From Lacrimispora indolis DSM 755 (GTDB taxonomy: Bacteria; Bacillota; Clostridia; Lachnospirales; Lachnospiraceae), in assembly GCF_000526995.1 (NCBI RefSeq), contig NZ_AZUI01000001.1, forward strand, positions 4,506,001-4,570,000: DNA of 64,000 nt, in the 5' to 3' direction. The position numbers and the translations under genes are program-made. Below are positions 1 to 8,118 of this stretch, in pieces. Within the stretch, counting starts at the first letter, position 1; the number at the start of each line of letters is the position of its first letter. Under the pieces are notes generated by a model. It did no database searches. It was not told the DNA's origin and saw nothing but the letters and a program-made list of their open reading frames with translations.

Positions 1-1
1 G

Positions 2-331
2 GATCACACTCCCATTACTGAGGATGAGGCCAATGCGGTTGTAAAGAAGGAAATCAAGCAGACTCAGGAGACTCATGACCTGGCGCCTGAGGACAGGACG
101 GATATCAGGGAGGAAGCGGCGTTCCGTATTTCCGTTTATAAGGAGTTTGCTCCGGAGGATATGGGAGAGGAGCAGATCAAGGAAATCATTCAATCTGTTC
201 TCCAGGAACTGGGAATCGAAACTCCCACCGGGGCTGACAAGGGAAGAATCATGAAGGTCCTGATGCCCAGGGTAAAAGGAAAAGCGGATGGCAAGGCCGT
301 AAATGACGCACTGGCAGCTATGATGAAGTAA
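2..331 (+). CDS. GatB/YqeY domain protein, C-terminal part
   Basis: The reading frame is open from the left edge and ends in TAA, so only the last 109 codons are present. The sequence has the alternating charged helices of the YqeY family, including the stretch around DMGEEQIKEII and the ending VKGKADGKAVNDALAAMMK, which matches the tail domain shared with GatB of the amidotransferase that makes Gln-tRNA or Asn-tRNA. YqeY is a small soluble protein thought to bind tRNA; its exact role is not established. The gene is followed only 17 nt later by the dipeptidase start, so the two may be co-transcribed. The family call is from recognition of the C-terminal motif. Confidence 0.85.
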   Translation, partial: DHTPITEDEANAVVKKEIKQTQETHDLAPEDRTDIREEAAFRISVYKEFAPEDMGEEQIKEIIQSVLQELGIETPTGADKGRIMKVLMPRVKGKADGKAVNDALAAMMK

Positions 332-348
332 GAAAAGGGGTGTGGACC

Positions 349-1752
349 ATGTACAGGAAGGAAATTGAGGAATATATAGAGTCACATAAGCAGGAGATGA
401 TCGACGACATCTGCACACTGTGCCGTATTAACAGCGAAAAGATGGCCTACAGGGAAGGAATGCCATATGGGAAGGGAGCATTTGAGGCTTTGTCTGAAGC
501 CCTGGCAATCGCGGAATCCTACGGTTTTTCCATTACCAATTACGATAATTATGTAGGAACAGCAGATTTAAATGATAAGGAGCGCCAGCTTGATATCCTG
601 GCTCACCTTGATGTGGTTCCGGCAGGAGAAGGCTGGAAGGAAACAGAACCCTTTGAGCCGGTGGCAAAGGAAGGAAAGCTGTTTGGCCGCGGTACAGCAG
701 ATGACAAAGGCCCGGCTGTTGCAGCCCTTTACGCCATGAGAGCGGTAAAGGAGCTGAATATTCCCCTTAAGAAAAATGTCCGGCTGATCCTTGGAACCGA
801 CGAAGAGTGCGGAAGCTCTGACATTGCCCATTATTATGCCATAGAAGAGGAAGCTCCCATGACCTTTTCTCCTGACGGCTCTTTTCCGGTGGTGAATACG
901 GAAAAAGGCGGGTTAAACGGTCATTTTACCGCTGAGTGGGCTCCATCATCCAGCTTTCCAAAGCTGGTAAGCATAAATGCCGGAACAAAGGTAAATGTGG
1001 TGCCTGGAAAAGCTACTGCAGTGGTAGCAGGCATTGACGCCAAAGCCCTTGAGCATGCTGCAGCAGAGTGTGAAAAGAAAACAGGGATTCGTTTTCAACT
1101 GGAGCTGGAAGAAGACACCGCAACCATTACGGCAATCGGTGAAAGTGCCCATGCTTCCCTCCCTGAGGAGGGAAACAATGCCCTGACAGGACTTCTTTCG
1201 TATTTAATTAAGCTTCCCCTGGCAGAGTGCCGGCAGGTGACCATGATCCGCCGCCTTTTGGAGCTGATTCCCCATGGGGACACTTCAGGAAAAGCCCTGG
1301 GAATCGCCATGGAAGATGAGCTTTCCGGCAGCCTGACTCTGGCATTCAGCTTATTAAAGGTAACGGAATCCTGTCTGGAAGGAACCTTTGACAGCCGGTG
1401 CCCTGTCTGCGCTACAGAAGAAAATGTTCTGGAGGTTGTAAAAAGGAACATGACGGAAAAGGGCTTTACCCTTCACAACGATTCCATGAGACCGCCTCAT
1501 CACGTGGATGGAAATTCAGAATTCGTAAAAACCCTGCTGAATGTTTATGAAAGCTATACCGGCTTAAAGGGAGAGTGCGTGTCCATGGGCGGTGGTACTT
1601 ATGTCCATGAATTAAAGAACGGCGTTGCCTTCGGCGCTTCCATGCCGGGGACAGATAACCGCATGCATGGAGCCGACGAGTACGCGGTCATTGATGAACT
1701 TGTGGTAAGCGCTAAGATATTTGCCCAGGTGATCGTGGATCTGTGTTCATAA
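349..1752 (+). CDS. pepV: M20 family dipeptidase, PepV/Sapep-like
   Basis: Cytoplasmic metal-dependent dipeptidase of the M20 family, which splits dipeptides left over from peptide uptake. The sequence shows the M20 metal ligands in order: HLDVVP near residue 86, GRGTADDKG near 119, and GTDEECGSSD near 152, where the second Glu is the usual general base. Length of 467 residues is normal for PepV. A GTG nine bases upstream is in frame, but the ATG chosen here lies eight bases after AAAAGGGG, so it is the better start. No signal peptide is visible. It may be co-transcribed with the YqeY-type gene in front. Its neighbour is a methionine importer, but nothing in sequence links the two functionally. 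Confidence 0.9.
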   Translation: MYRKEIEEYIESHKQEMIDDICTLCRINSEKMAYREGMPYGKGAFEALSEALAIAESYGFSITNYDNYVGTADLNDKERQLDILAHLDVVPAGEGWKETEPFEPVAKEGKLFGRGTADDKGPAVAALYAMRAVKELNIPLKKNVRLILGTDEECGSSDIAHYYAIEEEAPMTFSPDGSFPVVNTEKGGLNGHFTAEWAPSSSFPKLVSINAGTKVNVVPGKATAVVAGIDAKALEHAAAECEKKTGIRFQLELEEDTATITAIGESAHASLPEEGNNALTGLLSYLIKLPLAECRQVTMIRRLLELIPHGDTSGKALGIAMEDELSGSLTLAFSLLKVTESCLEGTFDSRCPVCATEENVLEVVKRNMTEKGFTLHNDSMRPPHHVDGNSEFVKTLLNVYESYTGLKGECVSMGGGTYVHELKNGVAFGASMPGTDNRMHGADEYAVIDELVVSAKIFAQVIVDLCS

Positions 1753-1788
1753 AATTTCGGGTTTTTGTCCCTGATTTTAAAATAAGTA

Positions 1789-1817
1789 TTGACAAAAGCA
1801 GGATGAGAGCGTAAAAT
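1789..1817 (+). promoter_or_regulatory. sigma-A type promoter of the metNIQ unit
   Basis: TTGACA and TAAAAT are separated by exactly 17 bases. The transcript would start near 1824 and carry a leader of about 285 nt in front of metN, containing a short hairpin (1833-1855, arms ATTCCTA/TAGGAAT), a Met-rich peptide gene and an intrinsic terminator. Confidence 0.75.
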
Positions 1818-1875
1818 ACGGCTCATAAAGGAATTCCTAGTTTGCCTATAGGAATCAGTGGAAGGAGTAGCTGCC

Positions 1876-1971
1876 ATGAACCAGTTAAAAGCCATGCAGA
1901 TGAATATGGATCCGATGGACGGCATGTGTATGATGATGTGTCGTGTATCAGAATGCATAAAAATACGATAA
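1876..1971 (+). CDS. Met-rich leader peptide of metNIQ
   Basis: A 31-codon gene that begins with ATG eight bases after GGAAGGAG and ends in TAA. Nine of the 31 residues are methionine (positions 1, 7, 9, 11, 14, 17, 19, 20, 21), including three ATG in a row. It lies between a good promoter and an intrinsic terminator upstream of the methionine importer genes. This is the arrangement of classical amino-acid attenuators such as trpL or hisL, in which slow decoding of the regulatory codons changes the fold of the downstream RNA. I infer that the peptide senses charged tRNA-Met. No T-box or SAM riboswitch motif was recognised in the leader, which supports a translation-based sensor. It is not an enzyme or structural protein. 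Confidence 0.75.
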   Translation: MNQLKAMQMNMDPMDGMCMMMCRVSECIKIR

Positions 1972-2034
1972 TCGTTTCATTTGTATGGATTGTGATTGGA
2001 ATTCGCTGAGAGCAGCAAAACGCGGAAATTTTTA

Positions 2035-2068
2035 GGTCGCAAGTCTGTGCAGGGCTTGCGGCCTTTTT
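2035..2068 (+). terminator. intrinsic terminator (attenuator) before metN
   Basis: GGTCGCAAG at 2035-2043 pairs with CTTGCGGCC at 2055-2063 (one G-U pair) and is followed by five T. It lies after the leader peptide and before metN, so it would stop transcription of the importer when formed. An upstream TTGTGATT (1990-1997) can pair, with three G-U pairs, to GGTCGCAA of the first arm and is a possible antiterminator; that alternative fold is inference. Confidence 0.8.
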
Positions 2069-2110
2069 GTACCTTAAAGAAAAGAAATGAAAGGAAAAGG
2101 AAATAGACAT

Positions 2111-3133
2111 ATGCAGTCAGCAGAACCTATTATCCAGCTGGTGGGACTGGGAAAAGAGTTCCGAACCGCAAACGGCCCCATTAAGGCCCTAGATGATATT
2201 AACCTGTCCATTGAACAGGGAGAAATATTTGGAATTATCGGTTTGAGCGGAGCCGGTAAGAGCACCTTGGTCCGCTGTATCAATTATCTGGAAATCCCTA
2301 CATCGGGAGATGTGCTTTTCGAGAATAAGAGTCTGGCTTCTATGCGGCCCCGGGAGCAGAGGCTGGCCAGACAGTCCATGGGCATGATCTTTCAGCAGTT
2401 TAACCTGCTGGCCCAGAGGAATGTATTACAGAATGTGTGCTTTCCTCTGGAAATCGCAGGCGTTCCCAAAAAGGATGGGATCAAAAGGGCTATGGAGCTT
2501 TTGGAAATCGTGGGACTTAAAGAGAGGGCAAAGGCTTATCCGGCCCAGTTGTCAGGCGGGCAGAAGCAAAGGGTTGCCATAGCAAGAGCCCTGGCGACCA
2601 ATCCCAAGGTTCTCCTTTGCGATGAAGCCACAAGCGCTTTGGATCCAAATACCACAAAGTCCATACTGGGGCTTTTAAAGGATATTAACCGGTCCATGGG
2701 AGTTACGGTGGTGGTCATCACCCATGAGATGACGGTGATCGAAGCCATCTGCGACCGGGTGGCGATTATTGACCAGAGCCACATTGCAGAAGTGGGAAAC
2801 GTAACAGAAATATTCTCTGAGCCAAAGTCCAAAATCGGAAGACAGCTCATATTAGGGGAGGCGGCGGAATTAGTCAGCCGGTTCGGCGGCTCCAGAAGGG
2901 TCCGGATTTCCTTTGACGGCCGGTCTTCCTTTGAACCGGTCCTTGCCAATATGATATTAGCCTGTAAGGTCCCGGTGAATATTATGCATGCCGAGACAAG
3001 GGACATTAACGGAACCGCTATGGGACAGATGGTCATCCAGCTTCCGGAGGAGGAAGTGGACCAGAACAGGATCCTTAATTATTTAAAGACAGCGGGAATC
3101 ACTCATGAGGAGGTAAAGGATTATGATCTTTGA
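2111..3133 (+). CDS. metN: methionine ABC importer ATP-binding protein
   Basis: ATPase of the MetNIQ importer for methionine. In the 340-residue protein the P-loop GLSGAGKS is at about 44-51, followed by the Q-loop (FQQFNLLAQ), the signature LSGGQKQR, the Walker B with Asp-Glu (CDEATSALD) and the H-loop THEM. The C-terminal 90 residues form a NIL-type domain, which in known MetN proteins binds methionine and gives transinhibition of transport. An in-frame ATG 24 bases upstream is possible, but the chosen ATG is preceded by AAGGAAAAGG at better spacing and gives the usual N-terminus. It overlaps metI by 11 bases. Transcription probably depends on the leader attenuator just upstream. Confidence 0.95.
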   Translation: MQSAEPIIQLVGLGKEFRTANGPIKALDDINLSIEQGEIFGIIGLSGAGKSTLVRCINYLEIPTSGDVLFENKSLASMRPREQRLARQSMGMIFQQFNLLAQRNVLQNVCFPLEIAGVPKKDGIKRAMELLEIVGLKERAKAYPAQLSGGQKQRVAIARALATNPKVLLCDEATSALDPNTTKSILGLLKDINRSMGVTVVVITHEMTVIEAICDRVAIIDQSHIAEVGNVTEIFSEPKSKIGRQLILGEAAELVSRFGGSRRVRISFDGRSSFEPVLANMILACKVPVNIMHAETRDINGTAMGQMVIQLPEEEVDQNRILNYLKTAGITHEEVKDYDL

Positions 3134-3788
3134 TGCAACCGTTTTGCAGATGCTTAAAACAGGCATATGGGAAAGCTTGTTCATGACATTTACCTCATCC
3201 TTTTTTGCGTACCTTATCGGAATTCCCTTAGGCATTTTTCTGGTTGTTACGGACAAAGAAGGGATCTATCCCATCCCCTGGTTTCAGAGGATTCTGGGTC
3301 TGATTATAAACCTGCTCCGGTCCGTGCCGTTTATCATTCTGTTGATTATGGTGCTTCCCATTACAAGGGCTGTTGTGGGTACTACCCTGGGAGCAAAGGC
3401 TGTGATCCCCCCGTTGGTAATAGCCTCAGCGCCCTATGTAGCCAGAGTCGTGGAAGCTTCCTTTAAGGAAGTGGATCCAGGCGTGATCGAGGCGGCAAAA
3501 TCCATGGGTTCTTCCACCCTTCAGATCATATGGAAGGTTCTTCTTCCGGAAGCAAAGCCTTCCCTCTTGGTTGGAGCGGCTCTTTCCGTCACTACCATAT
3601 TGGCCTATTCTGCTATGGCAGGCTTTGTAGGCGGAGGCGGACTTGGAGATATTGCAATTAAATACGGATATTACCGCTACCAGACGGAGATGATGTTTAT
3701 AACCGTGGCAATTCTTGTTATCATTGTCCAGGTCATTCAGGAGGCAGGAATGAAACTATCCAGAGTGAGCGATAAGAGAATTAAGTAG
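3123..3788 (+). CDS. metI: methionine ABC importer permease
   Basis: Membrane subunit of MetNIQ. The 221-residue protein has about five hydrophobic segments and the cytoplasmic coupling loop that contacts MetN (around EAAKSMGSSTLQIIWKVLLPEA, the EAA motif). Length is typical of the family. Its ATG lies inside the end of metN, which suggests translational coupling. The gene after it encodes the matching lipoprotein, so the three genes form a complete importer in the order ATPase, permease, binding protein. Confidence 0.95.
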   Translation: MIFDATVLQMLKTGIWESLFMTFTSSFFAYLIGIPLGIFLVVTDKEGIYPIPWFQRILGLIINLLRSVPFIILLIMVLPITRAVVGTTLGAKAVIPPLVIASAPYVARVVEASFKEVDPGVIEAAKSMGSSTLQIIWKVLLPEAKPSLLVGAALSVTTILAYSAMAGFVGGGGLGDIAIKYGYYRYQTEMMFITVAILVIIVQVIQEAGMKLSRVSDKRIK

Positions 3789-3835
3789 TAACAGCCTAAG
3801 GCGTTACCATAAAAAATTTTAAGGAGGAAAAAGTT

Positions 3836-4744
3836 ATGAAAAAGTCACTTTATGTACTTACGGCAGCACTGGTTGCCGCAGGAGCACTGACCGCATGCTC
3901 AGGAAGTAAGGGAGCACCGGCAACGACCGCAGCAGAGACAACACAGGCTGCAACAACAGAAGCAGCGAAGACAGATGAAACAACGGCAGCAGAGAGCAAG
4001 GAGGCTTCCGGCGACTTGGAAAAGATCGTTGTAGGCGCAACTCCGGCTCCTCACGCAGAGATTTTAAATGCTGCAAAGGATATCCTAAAGGAAAAGGGAT
4101 ATGAGCTGGTGGTAAAAGAATATACGGATTATGTACAGCCAAACCTGGCCCTTGAATCCGGAGATCTAGATGCCAACTATTTCCAGCACAAGCCATATCT
4201 GGATCAGTTCAACGAGGAAAAGGGAACAGACCTTGTAAGCGCAGCAGCTATTCACTATGAACCTTTCGGCATTTATGCCGGAAAGACCGATTCTCTTGAC
4301 AACCTTCCTGACGGAGCCCAGATCGCAGTGCCGAATGACGTTTCCAACGAGGCAAGAGCTCTTCTTTTACTGGCAGACAAGGGGCTGATCGGCTTAAAGG
4401 AAGGTGTTGAGCTGGAGGCTACCAAGAATGACATTGTAAAAAATGACAAGAACTTCAAGATCGTTGAAGTTGAAGCTGCCCAGCTTCCCCGTTCCTTAGG
4501 CGACGTGGATGTGGCTGTTATCAATGGAAACTATGCAATTGAGGCCGGCTTAAAGGTATCTGATGCCCTGGCCGTAGAGGATGCCAAGTCAGTAGCAGCG
4601 ACCCTTTACAGCAACATTGTTGCCGTACGTGCAGGAGAGGAAAGCAGTGAGAAGACAAAAGCCCTTGTGGAAGCTTTAACAAGCGATACCATTAAAAAGT
4701 TTATTGAAGACACCTACGATGGTGCGGTAGTTCCTTCTTTCTAA
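3836..4744 (+). CDS. metQ: methionine-binding lipoprotein, NLPA family
   Basis: Extracellular substrate-binding subunit of MetNIQ, anchored to the membrane by lipid. The N-terminus is a lipoprotein signal with lipobox LTAC (Cys21), followed by a Thr/Ala/Glu-rich linker to about residue 60 and then the NLPA-type binding domain (VGATPAPHAEIL, LESGDLDANYFQHKPYL, VAVPNDVSNEARALLLL-like segments). The stop is followed by a strong terminator, so metQ closes the unit. It has its own strong ribosome site, AAGGAGGAAAA, which fits the higher dose usually needed for binding proteins. Methionine is the likely ligand given MetN with a NIL domain and the Met leader. Confidence 0.93.
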   Translation: MKKSLYVLTAALVAAGALTACSGSKGAPATTAAETTQAATTEAAKTDETTAAESKEASGDLEKIVVGATPAPHAEILNAAKDILKEKGYELVVKEYTDYVQPNLALESGDLDANYFQHKPYLDQFNEEKGTDLVSAAAIHYEPFGIYAGKTDSLDNLPDGAQIAVPNDVSNEARALLLLADKGLIGLKEGVELEATKNDIVKNDKNFKIVEVEAAQLPRSLGDVDVAVINGNYAIEAGLKVSDALAVEDAKSVAATLYSNIVAVRAGEESSEKTKALVEALTSDTIKKFIEDTYDGAVVPSF

Positions 4745-4768
4745 ATAAGGGATCTTTTAAGCAATGAT

Positions 4769-4818
4769 AAAAGGCCGTTATGGAGACGCTTTAAGCAGTT
4801 TCCATAGCGGCCTTTTTT
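4769..4818. terminator. bidirectional intrinsic terminator between metQ and GH5
   Basis: The arms AAAAGGCCGTTATGGA and TCCATAGCGGCCTTTTTT form a long stem with T-runs on both strands. It separates the rightward metQ transcript from the leftward GH5 gene. Confidence 0.85.
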
Positions 4819-4865
4819 GGTCAAAGGGCTGGCGGGCAGTCACATTTGGCCAGTCTCTGCGGCAT

Positions 4866-6335
4866 CTATTGCACCAGCCGCTGTCTTAAAATTTCAAGAT
4901 ACCGTTCATTCTTCTCACAATTTTCCAAAGCAAAAGACTTCATGATTCTGGATATATCCTCACGGCTGCAGTTTTTAAACTGATTTGCGTATTCCGGCTG
5001 TAAGACACCTGCGGCAAAGCCGGTCAGCAAAGCGTAGTTCATACATTTCTGAAAGGTGCCGAAGGTATAATTCGGAGCCTCTTCCAGGAGAGACAACATG
5101 TATCTGGTGAATTCCCTGGTCACTTCTTTGCCTGGGCATTCGCTTCGCCATGCGGTGAAGTTTTCGGCTCCTAAAAGACCCTTCTGACGCTGGACCCCTG
5201 CGACCTGCCGCAGGTATTCACTGTCCGGCTTAACCGTTACCCAGCCCATGGTGCCGCAGTCCTTATAAGTCCAGGTGGTCCAGTGAAGACCAAGCTCATT
5301 CATTGCCTTTAACTGGTCGTCCATGGATGCCAGGCGGTTTGGCATATCCTCTTCTCCCGTACAATACTGGGAGCCAAATTCCCCGACCCATAAAGGAACC
5401 TGATATTTTTCGGAAAATTGCCAGCCTTCTGTTTCCTTAATATGATTTATCTGCTTTTCATAATCCCAGTAGCTGGCTGTTTCAACCCGGTCATTATGCA
5501 GTTCCTCGTAATGTCCCGGATATTTGCCGGGGCCAAAGCTGGAGATGATGTAATCGTGGGAGGAATAAACAAGGTTTTCGGCAAAAGGGGCCTCCAGACC
5601 GGAAAAATTATGTCCGTAGCAGTCGCCTTCGATAAAGATGATGTGGTCCGGATCAATCTCCCGGATGGCGTGTACCGTATTCCTTACAACCTGGTTGAAG
5701 GTTTCGTAATCCGAGGTGAAATTTTCGTACATGTTAAAGGGATAATCCCCGCTGCGGCAGCTGGAGCTTGGCTCGTTGAACAATTCATAGCCGGCCACTG
5801 CGGGACGGCCGCAAAAACGCCGGGCCAGCTCCTGCATAAAGCTGATGTAACGTTTCTGGTAGCAGGCATCGGTCCAGAACAGGGAGATTCCCCCGTCATT
5901 GTCGCTGTGCCAGTGGGTGTTCTGCCAGCCCTGTATGGCGTGCATGTCTAAAATGACGTATAAATGGTGGCGCTCACACAGGGAGACGGCTGCCTCCAGG
6001 ATCTTAAATCCCTTTTCTTTGTAGACAAAGGGCTGGGAATCATCTTCAAAATGCCTGTAGTTGAGCGCCAGGCGCACGCAGTTTGCCCCGGTGGAAGCTA
6101 TAAAGCGTACATCCTCTTCAGACAAAAATTCTTTCATCATTTCGGTGAAGAAAAACTCTCCATTTTCCTTTCCCAGCCGGCCGGCCATGTGCTCTCTTAA
6201 GGAAATTTCTGTTCCTGGATAACCGTTGATAAAATTTTCCATATTCATCCAGCCGCCGATGCAGGTACCTCGCAGATAGACCTGGCGCCCGGATTCTGTG
6301 ACAATTGCTTTTCCTTTGGTTTTAAGAAACTCCAT
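4866..6335 (-). CDS. GH5-type glycoside hydrolase, cytoplasmic
   Basis: A 489-residue cellulase-superfamily (GH5) beta-glycosidase. The acid/base Glu lies in GYELFNEP (Glu188) and the nucleophile in VGEFGSQY (Glu319), with the conserved Arg/His context ANCVRLALNYRHFE and DMHAIQGWQN. There is no signal peptide, so it should act on sugars already imported. The start at ATG with AAAGGAG seven bases upstream is preferred over an in-frame ATG 69 bases further up. A close paralogue is in this window at 27576-29015, with an N-terminus identical in most positions (VYLRGTCxGGWMNME). It is divergent from the ABC operon to its right, and a TTGAGC-17-TAAAAT promoter precedes it. Substrate is unknown; a beta-glucoside or mannoside is plausible. 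Confidence 0.85.
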   Translation of the reverse strand: MEFLKTKGKAIVTESGRQVYLRGTCIGGWMNMENFINGYPGTEISLREHMAGRLGKENGEFFFTEMMKEFLSEEDVRFIASTGANCVRLALNYRHFEDDSQPFVYKEKGFKILEAAVSLCERHHLYVILDMHAIQGWQNTHWHSDNDGGISLFWTDACYQKRYISFMQELARRFCGRPAVAGYELFNEPSSSCRSGDYPFNMYENFTSDYETFNQVVRNTVHAIREIDPDHIIFIEGDCYGHNFSGLEAPFAENLVYSSHDYIISSFGPGKYPGHYEELHNDRVETASYWDYEKQINHIKETEGWQFSEKYQVPLWVGEFGSQYCTGEEDMPNRLASMDDQLKAMNELGLHWTTWTYKDCGTMGWVTVKPDSEYLRQVAGVQRQKGLLGAENFTAWRSECPGKEVTREFTRYMLSLLEEAPNYTFGTFQKCMNYALLTGFAAGVLQPEYANQFKNCSREDISRIMKSFALENCEKNERYLEILRQRLVQ

Positions 6336-6375
6336 AAAAATATCTCCTTTCGGTATGTAATTCGCTTTATTGTAT

Positions 6376-6404
6376 ATTTTACCATTAGGATGCGGAGCGC
6401 TCAA
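6376..6404 (-). promoter_or_regulatory. probable promoter of the left GH5 gene
   Basis: On the minus strand TTGAGC and TAAAAT are 17 bases apart, about 40 bases upstream of the GH5 start. An 8-bp palindrome GAGCGCTC overlaps the -35 element and could be an operator. Confidence 0.5.
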
Positions 6405-6481
6405 TATGATGAATTATCAACATTTTATAAAAAAAGAATAAGAAAAGAAGGTTAAATGTAAATGTTGACGAATTTTCATAC

Positions 6482-6510
6482 TTATCATTCTTAAATCCTT
6501 GTGTTAAAAT
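6482..6510 (+). promoter_or_regulatory. probable promoter of the first sugar ABC operon
   Basis: TTATCA and TAAAAT with a 17-base spacer, about 80 bases before the binding-protein gene. The -35 is poor, which fits a promoter needing activation, possibly by the LuxR-type regulator encoded downstream in the same operon (inference). The divergent region 6405-6588 holds no gene. Confidence 0.4.
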
Positions 6511-6588
6511 GCAGCTATGAAGTTCATGAATTTCGGGTTTAAAAAAGTTTTTCAGTAATATGAAAATATTTATATTGGAGGAGGAACC

Positions 6589-8055
6589 ATGAGGTTAACA
6601 AAGAGTATTGGTATGTTGCTGCTGGGGATTTCTATGGCAGCATCCTTGACAGCCTGCAAGAGTACATCCGGGAGCGCACCGGAGTCTGCGGCTGACGGGA
6701 ACAGCGCCCAAACGTCGGGAGAGACAACGGCCGGCAATAGCACCCAAGGGTTGGGAGAGACTGGGGCGCCTGCGGCTCCGGGGGAGGTCACAACCCTTCG
6801 GATGTGGTCCAATGACCAGCATGATCAGGCTGTATATGATGAAAAGATAAAGGAATTTAATGAGACCATCGGCAAAGAAAAAGGGATTGCGGTTGAATAT
6901 ACGGTATACGGCAGTGATTATTACACAACTCTGGACGTGGCTGTAACGGCCGGAGAAGGCCCGGACATCTTTAAGAGCAACAAGATAGGAAATTATTCCA
7001 AGGCTGGTTACATCATGCCCTGGGAGACGATAGAAGGCTTAAAGGGACTGGTTGAGCGGTTCCGGCAGTATAATGCGCCGGGATATGGAATATATGGGGA
7101 TAAAACCTATGCCATTCCGTTCCGGGTAACAAACTACGGAATTGCCTGTAACATGGATATTTTTAGGAAAAATGGGCTGACCGTGCCTGAAACATGGGAC
7201 GAGATGCGGGAAGCGGCACGGGTAATTACAGAAAACAGCGGCGGTTCTACATATGGTTATGCGCTGGCTATGGGCTATTCCTCCTATGATTATTTTTATG
7301 TAAATCTTGCCAATGCCGCCAGTGTTGGGGATGAATATTTTAATCATACAACCGGAAGATATGATTATTCCAGCCTTCGGGGGTTCTTCGGACATTTGCA
7401 GGATATTATTGATGACGGAAGCATGTTCCCAGGCTTTGAAACCATGGACGGAGATACGGCCAGAGCTCAGTTTTCCGCCGGAAATATTGGTATGGTAGGA
7501 GTGTTATCTTCCGATGTTATGACCTTTAAAAAGCAGTTCCCCTGTGATTTTGAGTGGGAGGTTATCCCTTATCCTGTAAAGGATGCAAAAAACCGCTTCA
7601 AAGAGCCTGTGGGCGTGTCCTTATCTTATGTGATCAATTCCGATGTAAAGGAGAAGGGATATGAGGATAAGGTTGCGGAATTTATGAAGTTCCTGTATTC
7701 TGACGAATTGTTTGTGGCAACCAACGAGGCACAGGTGGATATCAGCATCCTTGGTGATGAGATTACCAGTCTGTCAACGGCTGCAAATATGGACCCCAAC
7801 TGGCTGCGGTTCTCGGATATGGATATCTACTGCATCAAATATCCCAATCCGGACGGTGAATTATCCATTGAGGGAGACGGTTTCCATGATGTATACAGTA
7901 AGATCCTTACAGGAGTAGTAGATGTAGATGCAGGTCTGGAGGATTTAACAGTCCGCTATAATGAGGCTTTGGATCAGGCAATTTCATCAGGCAAAGTAGA
8001 TATTAAGGATTACATTGATCCCGATATTACTTTAAAGATGAAGTGGGTGAAGTAG
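6589..8055 (+). CDS. sugar ABC transporter substrate-binding lipoprotein
   Basis: Extracellular binding protein of a CUT1-type (MalE-like) importer. The signal peptide ends in the lipobox LTAC (Cys23) and is followed by a Ser/Gly/Thr-rich linker. The mature domain has typical MalE-family features: TTLRMWSND near the start, a GPDIFKSNK segment and the hinge-like YAIPFRVTNYGIACN. At 488 residues it is slightly long for the family. GGAGGAGG precedes the ATG. Two permease genes follow after an intercistronic hairpin, and no ATPase is in the cluster; such operons usually share a general MsmX-type ATPase encoded elsewhere. Ligand cannot be told from sequence. Confidence 0.9.
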   Translation: MRLTKSIGMLLLGISMAASLTACKSTSGSAPESAADGNSAQTSGETTAGNSTQGLGETGAPAAPGEVTTLRMWSNDQHDQAVYDEKIKEFNETIGKEKGIAVEYTVYGSDYYTTLDVAVTAGEGPDIFKSNKIGNYSKAGYIMPWETIEGLKGLVERFRQYNAPGYGIYGDKTYAIPFRVTNYGIACNMDIFRKNGLTVPETWDEMREAARVITENSGGSTYGYALAMGYSSYDYFYVNLANAASVGDEYFNHTTGRYDYSSLRGFFGHLQDIIDDGSMFPGFETMDGDTARAQFSAGNIGMVGVLSSDVMTFKKQFPCDFEWEVIPYPVKDAKNRFKEPVGVSLSYVINSDVKEKGYEDKVAEFMKFLYSDELFVATNEAQVDISILGDEITSLSTAANMDPNWLRFSDMDIYCIKYPNPDGELSIEGDGFHDVYSKILTGVVDVDAGLEDLTVRYNEALDQAISSGKVDIKDYIDPDITLKMKWVK

Positions 8056-8065
8056 AACTTAAGTC

Positions 8066-8106
8066 AGCACTTCCGGATATGCATATCTATTTGGAAGTGC
8101 TTTTTT
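8066..8106 (+). terminator. intercistronic hairpin with T-run
   Basis: GCACTTCC at 8067-8074 pairs with GGAAGTGC at 8093-8100, followed by six T. It lies between the binding-protein gene and the permeases. In ABC operons such partial terminators give an excess of binding protein over membrane subunits. Confidence 0.7.
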
Positions 8107-8118
8107 AAAGAGGTGCTT

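Noticed and set aside
1753..2086. SAM riboswitch or Met T-box in the metNIQ leader
   Set aside because: I looked for the S-box core and for a T-box TGGN sequence with specifier loop; neither is evident. The Met-rich peptide explains the leader better.
5418..5951. 177-codon frame on the plus strand within the left GH5 gene
   Set aside because: It is antisense to a gene with clear catalytic motifs and has no ribosome site or recognisable protein; a shadow frame.
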